Positions 12,701 through 26,500 of a stretch of DNA of 64,000 bases are shown piece by piece (position 1 is the first letter of the stretch; each line of letters begins with the position of its first letter). The notes beneath the pieces are model-generated. The model saw nothing but the letters and a program-made list of their open reading frames with translations, was not told the origin of the DNA and did not search any database. The stretch spans positions 8,739,845-8,803,844 of the forward strand of contig JAQFVV010000027.1 in the NCBI GenBank assembly GCA_028023455.1, in the 5' to 3' direction. Both the position numbers and the translations under genes were made by a program. This stretch comes from Epiperipatus broadwayi. Taxonomy: Eukaryota > Onychophora > Udeonychophora > Euonychophora > Peripatidae.

Positions 12701-13869
12701 TAGCATAACAACTTAACATATATCACCAATCTGCATGTTGAAGTGCACAGAAAAGTCAATATAATGTTATTTTTCATCTGATACAGCTGGCATATAATAT
12801 ATATAAAATTCATTTGACAATAATCAATATACAGACTTTTTTTAATGAAAATAATAAAAATTTACAGTAAATTCATACAAATATTTTGGAAGGAATTGAT
12901 AGGTACTTTTTGAATAAATGCAAATATTAATGATTATATGTTAAAATCATAATTTGAATAATACTGAACTGCCAATTAACTCAAATTTCTTCTTCAGAAA
13001 GTACAATTATTATATGAAACAAAATTAACATTTTGTTAGTAATTTGTGAAAGCAATACTACAAATATATTTGTACAGATTTATGTGTCTCTTATCCAAAT
13101 GCATTTACTACTGTATATTTACATTTCCAAATTATAATTGATCAATACTATTATTAAATAAACATTTGTAAACAAATTAGTATATCATCCAATATTTTAT
13201 TTTGTTAGAAAAGACATCCCATCTCCTAATTATGTTTACATAGATGAGCCTTAGATATAAAAAATCAAATGCTGAAACATTTTTACAAAAATTGTGGCAT
13301 AAAATGATCAAAAAATTCATTTTAATTTTAATCTTATGAAAAGTAAACTTATGAAAATTCCTATTTTAAAACTTATAAATATTATAATTCATAATCTATA
13401 AATATATTTAAAATAAATAATTTTAAAAATGCTTAAATTTTTTATTTTTCAATTATATTTTCTCAGTTCCAGTATTTTTATCATACGTTGGATTTATGAA
13501 ACATATTGTTATATAAATTGAGGTTATTGAAAAATTTCCCCTTCAATCAAATATATAAATATTTAATATGGTACATATGAAAGCTCAATAAGTTAAAATT
13601 ATTAATCATTGGACTATGATAAATAAAACAATAGTCTTCAAACCAATTAATCTCATAAAAAAAAAATCAAATAATTTTATTTAATGAATAATATTTCTGT
13701 AGTGTAATTTTTACCATACAACTCATATAAGGTAAAAATTGGTTTCAATCCACTTTTAACACACTGTGAATACTTTCATCAAATTGTTTGAATCAAAGTT
13801 GTGAGGCAATAAGTTTGACACATCAATTAATGTGTATATGTACTGAACAATGATAAAGATATACATAAG
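9777..13869. other. AT-rich DNA, no gene seen
   Basis: Long AT-rich stretch with many A/T runs and short low-complexity frames (the best is 11828-12055, 75 codons, no motif). No RNA gene or transposon boundary identified. Diverged repeats may be present but are below what I can see by eye. Confidence 0.45.
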
Positions 13870-13915
13870 AGAATGTGATCTGGGCCAAATGATGAGTACT
13901 GGTTCAGTACAAACT
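13870..13915 (+). repeat. Fragment related to the repeat at 51529
   Basis: GATCTGGGCCAAATGATGAG with the following GGTTCAGTACAAA parallels AATCTGGACCAACTGATGAG and GGTTCGGCACAAA at 51529-51570. The similarity fades after about 45 bases. It appears to be a short fragment of the same dispersed repeat. Confidence 0.45.
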
Positions 13916-16900
13916 GTGCATCTCGGAAATTATATATCTTTGTCACATGTCATCGTTGGTGTTTATGATTACATCCCTCCACAAGGTGTTAAAAATAAAT
14001 AGAAACCAGTCCCTATCTTGCATGAGAGTGGTGTAGTGAAAATTGCAATAGAGAAATATTATTCATTAAATGGATAATCTCTAGTCTAATCAATGACTAA
14101 TAAAAAATTTTAAAGCAGTTTTATTGCTTGGGATTTCATAAAAAGTTCAAGAGCAGAAAATGACAAAACTGGGCATGATATGTGGTCTTCAAGCTTCAAT
14201 CTATCACTGCCACTGAACAAAATTGTGCAGAGCAATTAATTAGTCATTAAACTGAATTTTTTCCTTAATTTTCTATTCAAATATGTGTATATATTATTTT
14301 TATTATATTACTTAGTATGAAATAATGTTAATTAAGCGACTCATGATTCATAATAAGATAATCGAATCAAGAAGTAATGAAAAGTAAACAGTCACTTTTA
14401 TAATTTTGTTTGGAAGGATATTATAAAAAGCCAAATTAATGATATTCTATCTATATACATTTTAATTAAAGAGAATATTTATAGTATATGGTATCAAAAT
14501 AAAGTTATGAACAAAATGAAAGTAAATAAATAATGGCAAAAAAAAAAAACAACTTTTATAACATTAAATGTTATTACAAATAAATAAATTAACCTATATA
14601 TCTGACTAAATTTCAAAATTTTGGTTTATATTCTTGTAGGAAAGTATTCTAAATGTACAACACAAACTTTAGAAATGTGGATAAATATCATTCTGTAAAA
14701 TAATTTTAATGTAAAAAGGAAGCATCAGGATGCTTTTGAAAATATATAACAGAATTTTTAAATTTCTGAAGTATCTAATGAAACACCAAGATCTACAATT
14801 CATGAGAGAACAACCGAGTAAAAGTCCACAATCGAATTTAGTGAGAAGAAATATTTTAATTGAGAATGTTCTGATATTCATCTTGCTACATCATTAACGT
14901 TATCTATCTGGTCCATCATTTTGACAATGGATAATAATATGAACAGACTGTTTCTAGGCCATTCTCTCTGCTTTTTTGCAGCTTTCAAAATTGTTAACCT
15001 CATTTATGGTATTCATTCATAAAAAATCTTGCTCATTCTAGCCATAATACCTTTTTCTATCATTGCTACAACTTTTAAAAATGAATGGGATATGGTATTA
15101 TCAACCCCATTGTACAATTAATGTAATTCAAGATTTTTCAACCTTAAATAATCCAAGGGCCACTTCCAAAATAGTAAATACAAATGAATTATAACTGAAG
15201 AGAATTATGTACTCATCACATTCCCAAGGAATACTATGTGCATATGTTAGATTAAAACAGTGAAAAGCCTCTTCTTTATCATATCTTAAATTTAAAAAAT
15301 GTGAGAATAAAATGATGTAAAAACATCAGACAATAATATCAGCATCAAGATCATTGATAGAATCAAAATATATTCAAATCAAATTAGTTAAATTTTCCAC
15401 CTGAAAAAATCAAAACCTCTAAGTGGTTTGCGCAAACCCCCAATGCTGACTACATGAAGTCAGTATTTTGGAAAACTTTGCTACAATTAATACAATTTTT
15501 TCAATTATGCAATCTTATGAAGATTTCATTTATATTTTGTGTTTGAATTTAACAGTATAATGGAGTTAAGAATTACAGAATATTCTGTTACAAGTCCCCT
15601 TGCATACAAATGTATATAGGATATAATAGCGCATGTTTTGTTGACAAACATTAATTAGAATAGAATGTATTATTTATTGAACTGCAAGTGCATAGTATTT
15701 TTCAACGTGCACATATACAAATTAAGATTCTAGTATAAACAAAGTTTAAAAAAATAATAAGTTATTAATAATAAATTGAGGGACAAATTTCCATATATTT
15801 TACTGAGTGAGTATTGACTCGTGCACTCACTGAAGCAGAAAGAATAAAAAAACTAGCGTATTTTTATTTTTAAAATAAAGTAAATAGCAAAATGTCTGAC
15901 TTTTGTTGGTATAACATAAGCTCTGGATATTCTTTCTTTTTTTTTCAATAACTTTTTTCTTATAAAAATATAATAATGGCATTGTTATCAAGAAATTAGA
16001 ATCTCTCTAATTGGTTTGATATTTTAAAATCAGCAACAACTTTTAGTATGTTCTAAAATTTTATAAAACTTTTATTTAGCACTATATTGAGAAAATATTT
16101 TATTATGCAAAATAATGCACATCAAATTTTCAAAGTATAATGAAGGAAGAATAAAATTTCATGTCCTTTTGAACATAAACTGAAGAAATTTAGGATGGTT
16201 TACATGTTGTATTCTGGCTATAACTATTATTTTGATATGTTAAATATTGTAGATTTTAGTTTTTTGTTTAAAATATATAAATTGTTATGGTGCAATGAGT
16301 AATAAATTTAACTTTTTTTTTTTTTAATGTGAGAAGAAAAAATTGCTGCCCGAATAACATAAAATTTGCGAAGTTAGAAGTTTAATGGTTTTTTGTTTGT
16401 TTACATTTTTTGTTTGAGTAGCATATAACTGAAGCCATGTAGTTAGATATAGTGTAGTTCAAAGTCCCACTGTACATATATATGTATAGCTATTTTATGA
16501 ACATGCAATAAGTTAGGTACTGAACGTGAGTACTGATGAGGATCACAGATAATGGAATGATCTTAAGATATAAAAGCAGTGCATAATTAAGATCTTTATT
16601 TGCCAATCTATTAAACATAAAAGAGCAGCTCCCAACTGTCATTAGTTTCTTGTGATATCAGTCATCTCTCAATGCTGTGTTTAGAAAATCATATTCAGAT
16701 TGCTATTTTCTTCGTTGTATAGAATTAGGAATGAAAAACAGGTTTAACAGCCTGGGAGTTTTTACTTTCAAGTTTGCAAGCAGCAGTCCTATCATAGAAG
16801 AGTAACTTCAGAACTGCACATACAGTAATAGTTTGAATGGCTTTCTTCTAGCAACATACAAACACGGAGATCTAGAAAAAATGGTTTAAAGAATGACCTC

Positions 16901-17743
16901 ACTAAAAACCATGCACGAAAAATTAATCGTTTAATTTAATTAAAAAAAAAAAATCAAATGGTTGTTTGCTTGGGAGATCATGTGACATTTAATTGCAAAA
17001 AAACAAAACAAAACAAAAAAAAAACACAAGTTGTCCTTTAATTCAGGAATCTTTACTACCACTCTACGATTATACTAAAACTCATAGAAACAAGTAATAA
17101 AGAAGTAGTTGTATTTCAATAACTATAATGATGAAAAAGCAGAGATAATGGGGAAATAATAAAGGAAGATTTCAATTTCAAGGAACCTGTCACTTTAGGG
17201 TTTTTTTAAATTTTGAATGTAAAACAGTCTTGTAGATATGGAACAATCAAAAGTTAATATAGCCAAGGTCATCAGAAATAATGGAATTGTCTAAATAAGT
17301 TCATATAATCTGAGTTACTTAATTTTTACATAATACATAGCTAAAATACTATAAATACTGCTTAGACAATATAAAAACTTGAATGCCATACTCAAAACTA
17401 TGGATATTTGCTCTTAGACAAACAATTTTTTCTGAATTTCAACAATTGTTAAATAACATAGCCAATTTACTGAAGCATGGAATTATCTTAAGGACTGTCC
17501 TGTCGATTCAGGTCAGTGTTTTTGGATTTGCTGAAGAACACTGATTTTTCACCAATGATTGCATTATTTGTTTATGAAAAGAAAATGAACATGAAGTTAT
17601 CTAAGAAATATATAGGATTTATTTAATTAAGAAAAAATATATCTTAAGACATTTTACTTTTTTTTATTATTATATAAAATTACATCATTATCATCAAATT
17701 AAATAATCAAATAATATTCTTTATATGATAATATTTAGAATAG
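13916..17743. other. AT-rich DNA, no gene seen
   Basis: No convincing frame, RNA gene or repeat pair. The frame at 14669-14881 (minus, 70 codons) has no motif. Confidence 0.45.
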
Positions 17744-18500
17744 ATGGAGTATAATCATCGTTCCTTAATGATACAAAACTTTGGATATTTTAATGAAATA
17801 TCTAATTTACAAATTCATTTAGATTTGGTAAGTATCCACATTGATGAAGTCAAAACAGATCTTTGCTATTTTAAAAATGCAGAGGCTTCAGGTTTTGGTA
17901 AATACTTAGAAAAAAAATGGTGGTAATATATTAACAACAATAATTTTGAAATTGAATTTTTTAAAAAAAAAAAAAATATGGACACATTAAATTATCTATA
18001 AGAGTATATCTTTTGCTCCAATTTATAAAAATAAAGGAGGTAAAATAAACTAAAGCAATTATCAGTGTTATCTATTATAACTAAAGTATTGGCAAGAATT
18101 TTATTAATTAGCTTGCTTCAGATGAAAGGTTAATCAGCATGATTTTACAGAATCAATAAGTACTAGATACATGGTTGTGTTGTAGACATAGACAGAAATC
18201 TAATCAAGATATTTGATTTAGTTAATAAAATAAATAAAAAGATTTGTGACAATGTTTAAAATTAGATAAATAATCTACCAAAGTTTATTCAGATTAATAA
18301 GTGCTACATGATTATTTAAATGGAAGTGTTCTAAATTTATTTTCCATTTAAAAGATAGTGATGTTTGAAAAACGTTGTGGGTAACTTCATAAAGCAAATA
18401 TTAAAGACATGATGCAGATTTGATGTGTACTTAATGGGATAAATTAAAAGCAAAATGAGCGCCGCTTCTATAAATGTTTGCACAATAGTAAATCAATAAT
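17744..18500 (+). pseudogene. LINE reverse-transcriptase fossil
   Basis: Shifting forward frames give pieces in the right order for the N-terminal half of a non-LTR reverse transcriptase. IDEVKTDLCYFKNAEASGFG (about 17841-17900) resembles 'E.......LKNGKA.G.D.IP'. LSVLSIITKVLARILL (about 18065-18110) resembles the 'R.ISLLS...K..A.ILL.RL' block. VVDIDRNLIKIFDLVNK (about 18180-18230) lies where 'F.D..KAFD.VN' is expected. Stops and frameshifts are frequent and no catalytic FADD box is visible, so the copy is dead. Clade uncertain. Confidence 0.55.
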
Positions 18501-19429
18501 TGTTATTTTTATCAAATCAAAAAATAATCTATAAAATGTCTTTAATATTTTAGATGCAACCTAGATTTTAGTCTAGCAATTTTTAATTCATATAGTTATT
18601 GTCCTTAGATTATCTTGTTAAATTTTCAGGAGAAAATTATTTTATATTATATATAACTAAATAAGTTGAATATAGGGCTATTACTCTATCAAATTTGAAT
18701 GAAATTGAAACATGAATTCCCATTGACATCTGAAGAATTAGATAATTTATTATGTTCTTTACCTTATAGGATTTTAAAAGACAATCTTTACTGAATTTCG
18801 TACTTGAAGCAAATAAATAATAACTATTACTAAAAAATATTTAAGGTGAATTTCACTAAGGTTTTGTAGAAAAAGTAAATTCATAGCATGCATAATATAA
18901 AGACATTAGAGATGTCAAAGGATAATATGTGGACCCATACATAAATCATGGATTAATCTGAGCATCATGAAAAGACACAATTTTTTTTATTAAATTTTTA
19001 TTTTTTTCTTAGAGTTATTTATAATAAGTAGTTGCTAATAATTGATACATTTAGTTAATGATGTACTACCATGACTCGTGGTAGGATCTAGTTTTTCCTT
19101 TATATGTCAGTTATATGCTATAGATGAAACAATAATATAATCAATGTTATTATAATTATCATAGTCAAATTTGTCATTAATTATCTGCTCTCAAATTTGC
19201 AATGCTTTGTAAGGATTCTTCAGTTATTCTCAGCAGTCCCTTTATAAATGTTCTAATTTCTCTATCTCCAAGTATACACTTTTCAGCAAGTCCTGAATTG
19301 TCTCCCCATTCTTTCTTTTACCACAGAGCAAGTAGAAAATAATTTAAAAAATCCACCCAAACTCTAAAGGTCACAAATCAGTTCTTTGTGGAGATAAATA
19401 AAAAACAAAAACTTAATCTAATAACAGTT
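18501..19429. other. AT-rich DNA, no gene seen
   Basis: No reading frame or RNA gene recognised. The interval lies between the LINE fossil and the 3' end of the RTE copy. Confidence 0.5.
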
Positions 19430-22320
19430 TAATGTCATCATCAACCATTATCAATCCACTGCAGGATGAAGGTCTTTCCAAGTTCAATCCATCTTCTCTG
19501 ATCTTTAGCTTCTCTTCTCCATATCACTCCTGCACCCTTTCTTATTTAATCCATCCATCTCACATAAGGTCTCTTTCTGGGTCTTTTACAATCTCTTGGA
19601 ATCAAATTTAAGATTTCAATTGTCCATCTATTATCATCTCTTCTAGCAATATGTCCAGTCCAACTCCAGTCTTTTAATTTTTTCAATGAGGTCAGTAACA
19701 CCTGTTTGTTCTCTTACCCATATATATATATATTGGGTTTTTAATCTCTTCTTGTTACTCCTAACATGCATCTCTCCATACTTTTTTCAGTGGTTTGAAG
19801 TCTCTGTACTGCTCTTCTATTAAGTGTCCAAGTCTCAGATCCATCAGTAAGAACTGGTAAAACACATTTATTAAAAACCTTCCTTTTCAAACACATAGGC
19901 ATATTTCCTTTTAGTACCAAGTTATTTCTATCAAAAGCACTCCAACCAAGTTTAATTCTATGATTAATTTCATCCATTATGTTTCCATCTGTATTAATAA
20001 TCTGACCAAGGTATTTGCAACTGTTAACTTCTTCTAACTCATCATAATCAATCTTTATTTTCATATTTTGAGAAAATCCATTAAACATTATTTTAGTCTT
20101 TTTAACATTTATCTTTAGTCCTACTTTCATCTGATAACTCCTGCAACATTTCCTGCAGTTCTAAAGCATTATTTGCAAAACAACTACATCTGCAAAATAT
20201 AAATGACTTAAATAATCTCCATTTACTTTCACTCCTTTAGTTTCCCATTTTAATCCACAAAATACATCTTGCAGCACTGCTGTAAAAATTTTTGGAGATA
20301 TCACCCTGTCTTACATCCATCTCAATGTTGACCTTTCCTGTATTAATACGTAATCTAATTATTGCTGATGCATTTTTATAAATATTCTTTAAAATATAAT
20401 AATATCCTGGATCTATACCTTGATGATCCAATGCTTTAATCACTCAAAATATATTTATAGAATCAAATGCCTTTTCATAATCTACAAATCCGAAACATAA
20501 TGTCAACTCATATTCATTTGACCTTTCTATAACCTCTCAATACCTGGATATGATCTACTGTACTAAAACCACTTTTAAATCCACCTTGTTTTCTTGGATG
20601 GTGGAAATCCAATGTTCTCTGTAGACGAGTTGTAATTATTTTGGTAAAAAATTTGTATAAAACTGATAAAAGGCTGATAGGTCTGTATTTTCTAATATCT
20701 TCTTTATCACCTTCTTTAAATATTAATACTGCATTCTTCCAATCATCTGGAACATCTTTATCATTTTAGACATTTGATATATAACTTTGCTAAAAAAAAA
20801 TTCTATTTCTTTACCCGCTTCTTTTAATATATCAATTATAATTTCATCATTACCTGGAGCCTTTCCTTTCTTCATACATTTAATTGCATGTCTCACTTCT
20901 TCATTTAAAATTCTGGGCAATTTGGAAGATGTAATAAATATAGGAGGTACTTGTTGTTTATTACCATATAATTCTTGATAAAAGTCTTCTACCCATTTCC
21001 TGATGTCATCTCTCTTTTTAGTAATAATTTCATCTTTTTTTCTTATTGCAGATATAAATTTCCTACCAATATACATATTCTTTTCTACAGCTTTCCTCGC
21101 TAGTTCATAGTTATACTTCCATAAATCATTTTCCACTCTTTTCTGCACCATTTTTGTATATCTTCATATTCTTTCTCTTCATAAATTCTCTAATCTCAGT
21201 AAAAATTTTATTGGTCAATTGCTGCTTTTGTCTACCAGCTACCTTTGTTGCAGTTTTTAAAAGTGTATCAGTTATTTTCATATTAATTTCATTCAAATCT
21301 GAATCATGTTCAAAATCTACTAATACTTGATACCAATTTGTAAGTTCTAATTTAAATTCATTAGAATGGTTCTGAAGATTAGGAATATCAACTGTAAATA
21401 TTGCTTTCCTTAATAATTTTTGTCTCTCTACTTTTGCATTAACACATATCTTACATCTTACTAATCAATGATCACTTCCTGTGTTAAATTTATTAAGAAC
21501 ATTACAATCTTGAAATATGTATTTTCTGGTAGTCAAAGTATAGTCCAATTCTGCTGTACCTTCATTTGAATGTTTCCATGTCGATTTCCTTTTAACACTT
21601 TTCTCAAAAAATCATAATATAAAGTTTTTCTTTTTTCTGCAAATTCCACAAGTCTATGACCTCTCTCATTTCTATTAGCCTAACCAAAATTACCTACAGC
21701 ATTTTCATCTTTCATTTATTTACCAATTCTAGCATTAAAGTCTCCCATAATAATTTTAAAATGTTGTTTACTCTGATCAAAAGCCTCTTGTACACCCATA
21801 TAAAAATCTTCTACTACTTCATCATTATGAAAACTTGTTGGGGCATAAACCTGAATTATCTGCATTTGATATTTGCTATTTATTAAGTTGTATAACTAAT
21901 CTTGCCACTATGTCTGATACACCATAAATCTCCATAAAGTAGCTCTTCCACTTTTTATTTATAGTGAATTCTATTCCACTTGGTATTTCCAATATTTGTG
22001 CCTTTATAACAGAGTACATGCCCATTTTTTAAATCAACTGTCTCTTCACCTTTTCTTCTAATTTCACAAAGTCCAATAATGTCCCATTTAATATAAGACA
22101 ATTCTCCTAATTCTTGCAATCTTCCTTCACTTGAAAGTGATCTGCAATTGCAAGTCCCTAAATAAAAAGTCGTCATCAAATGGCAGCCTGGGTCCACAAT
22201 CAGGGGATTCTTAGCACCCTCCACCTTCAGCCACCAACCGCTGCCTTGGTTGGTGACTTTACAGCCTCCTGGGAATAAGAGCCATGATTTATTTTTGTCT
22301 GTCATAATTGTACACATCTA
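19430..22320 (-). mobile_element. RTE-type LINE, nearly full length but broken
   Basis: An almost complete non-LTR retrotransposon read on the minus strand, split by frameshifts and stops into several frames. At 21955-22317 is the start of an apurinic-type endonuclease: GTCNCRSLSSEGR, then IIGLCEIRRKGEE with the expected Glu. At 20723-21151 is the linker and RT entry (MKKGKAPGNDEI). At 20237-20443 is RT with VRQGD. At 19741-20130 is the C-terminal part (INVKKTKIMFN, SCKYLGQIINTDG, LPVLTDGSETWTL, RCMLGVTRRD), a layout characteristic of the RTE/BovB clade. The catalytic FADD box near 20184-20198 reads FADV, so the second Asp is lost. The 3' end near 19435 has the RTE-like block CTGCAGTGGATTGATAATGG. 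The ~2.9-kb length is close to that of complete RTE elements. The copy is inactive. Confidence 0.85.
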
Positions 22321-23185
22321 CTGAAAAAATATTTATCATTTACACAAACATTCATGCTGCCTTATCAGGCAACTGAGAAGAAAGACCATGATGTTTCTTG
22401 ATCTTAAACTCAGAGGTAAAAAGCCAATAAACTTACCATGCTGGCTAATGTGTGTTGGTGAGCAGCCCAACCATGTTTATAACTATATGAATAATCACAT
22501 AATAACTGTAGCGACAAGAATGTATGAAGTGGACATTAGGAATTTGCCCTGCTTGGTTCCTTTAAGACCTCCAAAAGGAATCAATGGGTCTCCTTTCAGT
22601 TAATAGCAAACTCCTTTCTGCAGCCAGTTTAATGTATTATACCTTAAATTATTCTTGGAATGTCATATTTCCAAATATATGATTGTATAATAAAATAGTG
22701 ATTTGACACAACATTTTTATTATCATAGTCTTATATTCCACCCACACTTTACTATTTCCATTTTTCTCTAAATCTGTTAAGTGTACAACTACCTTTATTT
22801 TAAAAATATATTCTTTTTCTGATCATCAACGTTTCTGCACTATATATAATTACACAACAAACAAAACTCTTTTTTAAATGTTAACTGGTTGGGGGACATG
22901 TTCTCCCATGTTAACCATTACAATTCCTATTTTAATGCTTTTATTACTCAACACCTTCTTTAAACTCAATTTTATTATCCACAAATCTGATTGCAGTACC
23001 TCGCTCCTAATACTAACTCAATCCTTATTAAACCTTTTAAATGCTCCTTTTAAATTTTAAAATTGCGAATCACACTCAGGTCTGAATACTTATTATCGTC
23101 CAACTTCTGTATGTAAAATTGATTAGTATTAGTAAAGCCTGGACTTTATATCCATAAGATGGAGCCACCACCTATTCACAAAGAA
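22321..23185. other. Possible RTE 5' leader, then AT-rich DNA
   Basis: Bases 22321 to about 22620 are less AT-rich than the DNA further left and lie just upstream of the RTE endonuclease frame on the minus strand, so they may be the element's 5' leader. The forward frame at 22388-22603 (71 codons) has no recognisable domain and is probably antisense to that leader. From 22620 to 23185 nothing is recognised. Confidence 0.35.
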
Positions 23186-23477
23186 GACATGTAGCAGAAT
23201 AGGGTACAAATGATAAAGTTGTGGAAGAACAAATATAACCAAAGTAATTATACTGAAAGTGGGTTATTGTTTTTTTATGCTGTTTTTGGGAAAAGATAAG
23301 GGGGATTTAGATATAAAGGCCATGGAGTTGACAAAAAATGTTGTGGAAATGGGATAGAGCAGGATATGGGAAAACATAGGGCAGGAAATGGAAAGTGGCT
23401 TAACAGGTTTCTCTGGGCATAGGTGCTGAGAGTTTCCTGACTCCATATAAGGAGAAGTCACAGTGCATCACATCAAT
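23186..23477 (+). mobile_element. Family-A LINE, short 3' fragment
   Basis: A 5'-truncated insertion matching the last ~290 bases of the family-A copies. GGGTACAAATGATAAAGTTG leads into AAGGGGGATTTAGATATAAAGG-type sequence and then the common tail CAGGTTTCTCTGGGCATAGG and AGTCACAGTGCATCACATCA. It lies about 90 bases upstream of a much longer copy in the same orientation, so the two are separate insertions or a rearranged one. Confidence 0.8.
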
Positions 23478-23569
23478 ATCAAGATATGGTATGGCAGAAT
23501 ATAAATAGAAAAAAAAAAGGGGGGGGGGTGATATGAGTTATGTCAAAAAAATATTTAAATACTGTTAAG

Positions 23570-26500
23570 TTTCAAGAACATTTGTGGTTCGAGATAAGGT
23601 TAGAAAGAACAAGAATAGATGATGACTATAGTGGAATGGAACAATAGCATATATGAATGCCTAGTTAAGGATATACAGAGTTTCAAAAAAAGAAGAAGAA
23701 AATAATGGTTATAGGGGATATGAATGGGCATATTAAAGAAATTGATGACATAGATAACAAGAATGGACAGCTTTTGAAGAATTTTTGTCAGAAAGTGAAT
23801 ATGAGCATTGGAAATTTATGAAATATTTATGAGGAATAATACACATTTCACAAAAATAGATTATGTATTAGTAAAAAAAGAGGGAATGAATAAAGTATGG
23901 AATATCAAAGTGTTGGATAATGAAGAGAGTATGTAATAGTGGCCATAATTTATAAAAGAAATGGTTAGTAATGTGATAAAAAATAATAATAAAAGTAGAA
24001 AAAATAGTGAAAGATATAGATGGAGAATGAATGATAAGAATAAGTTAGAAGAATATAAAACAAAAGTAGAAGAAATCATGGAACAGTTTGTTGGGAATGA
24101 ATATAAGAACTGATGTGGTGAAGTAGAAAAAGTGGCAAAAGGGTTTTAGGTGAGAAGATTCAGAAGAATAAAAGTAATAGAAAAATGAAAATTAGTAAAA
24201 GTCTTTTAAAAGAGAGGAAAAAAGCATGCAGAGAATATGTGTGCTAATAAAAACAAAAAAAGTAAAAAAAGATGTTAATGTTAAATGGGAAAAGTATTTA
24301 AAAAAAAAAAAAGAAGTTGGCTAAAATAGATAATTATACAGGGAGAATGAAATTAAATAGTAAATTGTTGGAGGATATTAATAAAAGGGGAAGAGATAGA
24401 AGTAAAAAAAATTTAGATATATATTAAAAGAAGGAATGTATAGGAGAGAGAGAAATAGTATTACTAGATAATGATGGAATAAAGTGTAACTCTAGAGAAG
24501 AATTAGAGATAGATATAGAAAAGATGTTAGATGTGAAGGTCAGAGTGATAACAAACATGAAAGCATATAGTATAGTAATGAAAATATTAAGTTTATGGAA
24601 AATGAATTCTATGAGGCAGGGAAGAAATTGAAAAATGGAAAGGCAAGAGGTTTAGATTGATGGGCAACAGAGATGGTAATGAATTTGGGACATAGGGTTC
24701 AAAATTAAACTATTATCATATTTTAATAAGATGGCGCAGAAGAGAGAATTTCCAGATAACTGAAATAATACAAGAGTAAGGTTATTATTTAAAAGCACAG
24801 TAAAGATCATAGAAAGTTAAACAATTATAGATTGATAGCGGTAAGGTCAGTGATATATAAAGGTTTCACATATGTGGTGGCTGGAAGGGTTGCAAAATAG
24901 ATGGAAGAAAATATAATGGGAAAAAATGCAAGAAGGTTTTCAATCAGATAGGCATATAAGAGATAGTTTATTTGTAGTTACATAACTTGTAAATATGAGT
25001 AGGAATACAAGTAGACAGTTATACAATGCTTTTTATAGATTTAGAGAAGATATATGATTGAGTAAATAGAAATAGATTATGGGTAAGTTTAGTAAATTTG
25101 GAAATAACTGGAGCCTTAGTGGATATTATTAAGAGATTGTATGAAAATAATTACGATACATATCAATTATGAAATATAGAATCAGTTAAAAATTAAATAT
25201 GGAATGGGACTAAGGCAAGAATGCCCTAGTCACCTATTTTATTTTTGTTATATTTGATAGAAATGGAGAGAGCAGTAGAAAAACTAGGAAGAGGGGTAGA
25301 GATACCATTAGCAGGTGGCAAGGGAGTATATACATTATCAGTCTTTTATTTGCAGATATCTTCTTGGGCACAGAAAATAGGAAATATACCGAAGTTATGC
25401 TGAAAACATGCACAAGGATGAGTAAAAAGATGGGGGTTAAATTTATAGTTGAATAAAAATAAAAAACAATGATGATAAATACTGGGGGAAGAGAAGAGAA
25501 AGAATTTTTATTGGGGGATATAAAGATAAATGTGGTGAATAGGTATAACTATTTGGGAATAATCTTAAATAATCAGAGAAACTGCTTGGATGAATGGGAA
25601 AAAAAATTGATAAATGAAGCAAAGAAAAGAAATGGACTGGTAAAAAAATTAAGTGTTTTCATATAATAAATATGATGTAGCTAGAATTGTATGGGAATGG
25701 CAGTAGCAGGGTTAACTTATGGTAGTGATGCGTTATATGCTAGTAAAAGGGAAGGAATGTTAGATTACTTAAGAAAAAGTACAAAGAGTAGTAGAAAGAC
25801 ATGCATTAGATGCAGATGTATGGATGGCAAAGGAGGCAGTCCAAGTGGGATGGTCAAGTTTTTATATGAGAGATGCAAAATGAAAATGTTTGATAAATTT
25901 CAATTTATGTATAAGAGAATAGCCAAAATAGTATTTAACTGGGTTATGAGTAAATGACAGGCAACAAGATGGGTGAGAAAGATAGTACAATATGCAGAAG
26001 ATTTAGATAAAGAATTTATGACATTATATTTATACAAAAAGTGGGATAATTGTGTTAGAATTGTTGAGTGTAATAGTTGCAAGAAATGGGATAGAAGAAT
26101 AGATGCATTAATAAAGAATAGGGAGTTGGAGAGATGGAGAACTAGTATGGAGAGTAAAAAAAGTTTAATGGAATATTGCAGGGGTCCCCAACCTTTTTGC
26201 ACTTAAGAGCACATTCTATAATACCAGCCAGGGGGCGGGCACCATTTATTTTTCAATGTAAATTTATAGTTGGATATTTTTAATCATACACATAATGTAC
26301 AAAAAAATACTTATTTCAAAAATAAAGTATAGTATGCCCTACAATTTGATTACAATATAATACAATAATTTATAAGAAATTTTAAAAATTAAATTTATTT
26401 GTATCAGATAAATAATTTTTTATCGTATTCAGATAGCGGCGGGCACTCGTAAAATGGTCTGCGGGCACCATGGTGCTCGCAGGCATAGGGTTGGGGAACC

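Noticed and set aside
15120-15450. TTTTTCAACCTTAAATAATCCAAGGGCCACTT, a possible hAT end
   Set aside because: Only one end is faintly hAT-like; I could not find a matching inverted end or an 8-bp duplication.
22388-22603. 71-codon forward frame with relatively normal composition
   Set aside because: Lies opposite the probable 5' leader of the RTE copy and shows no domain; most likely a chance antisense frame.
25900-26202. 100-codon minus frame
   Set aside because: Antisense to the family-A LINE and running into the hAT end.
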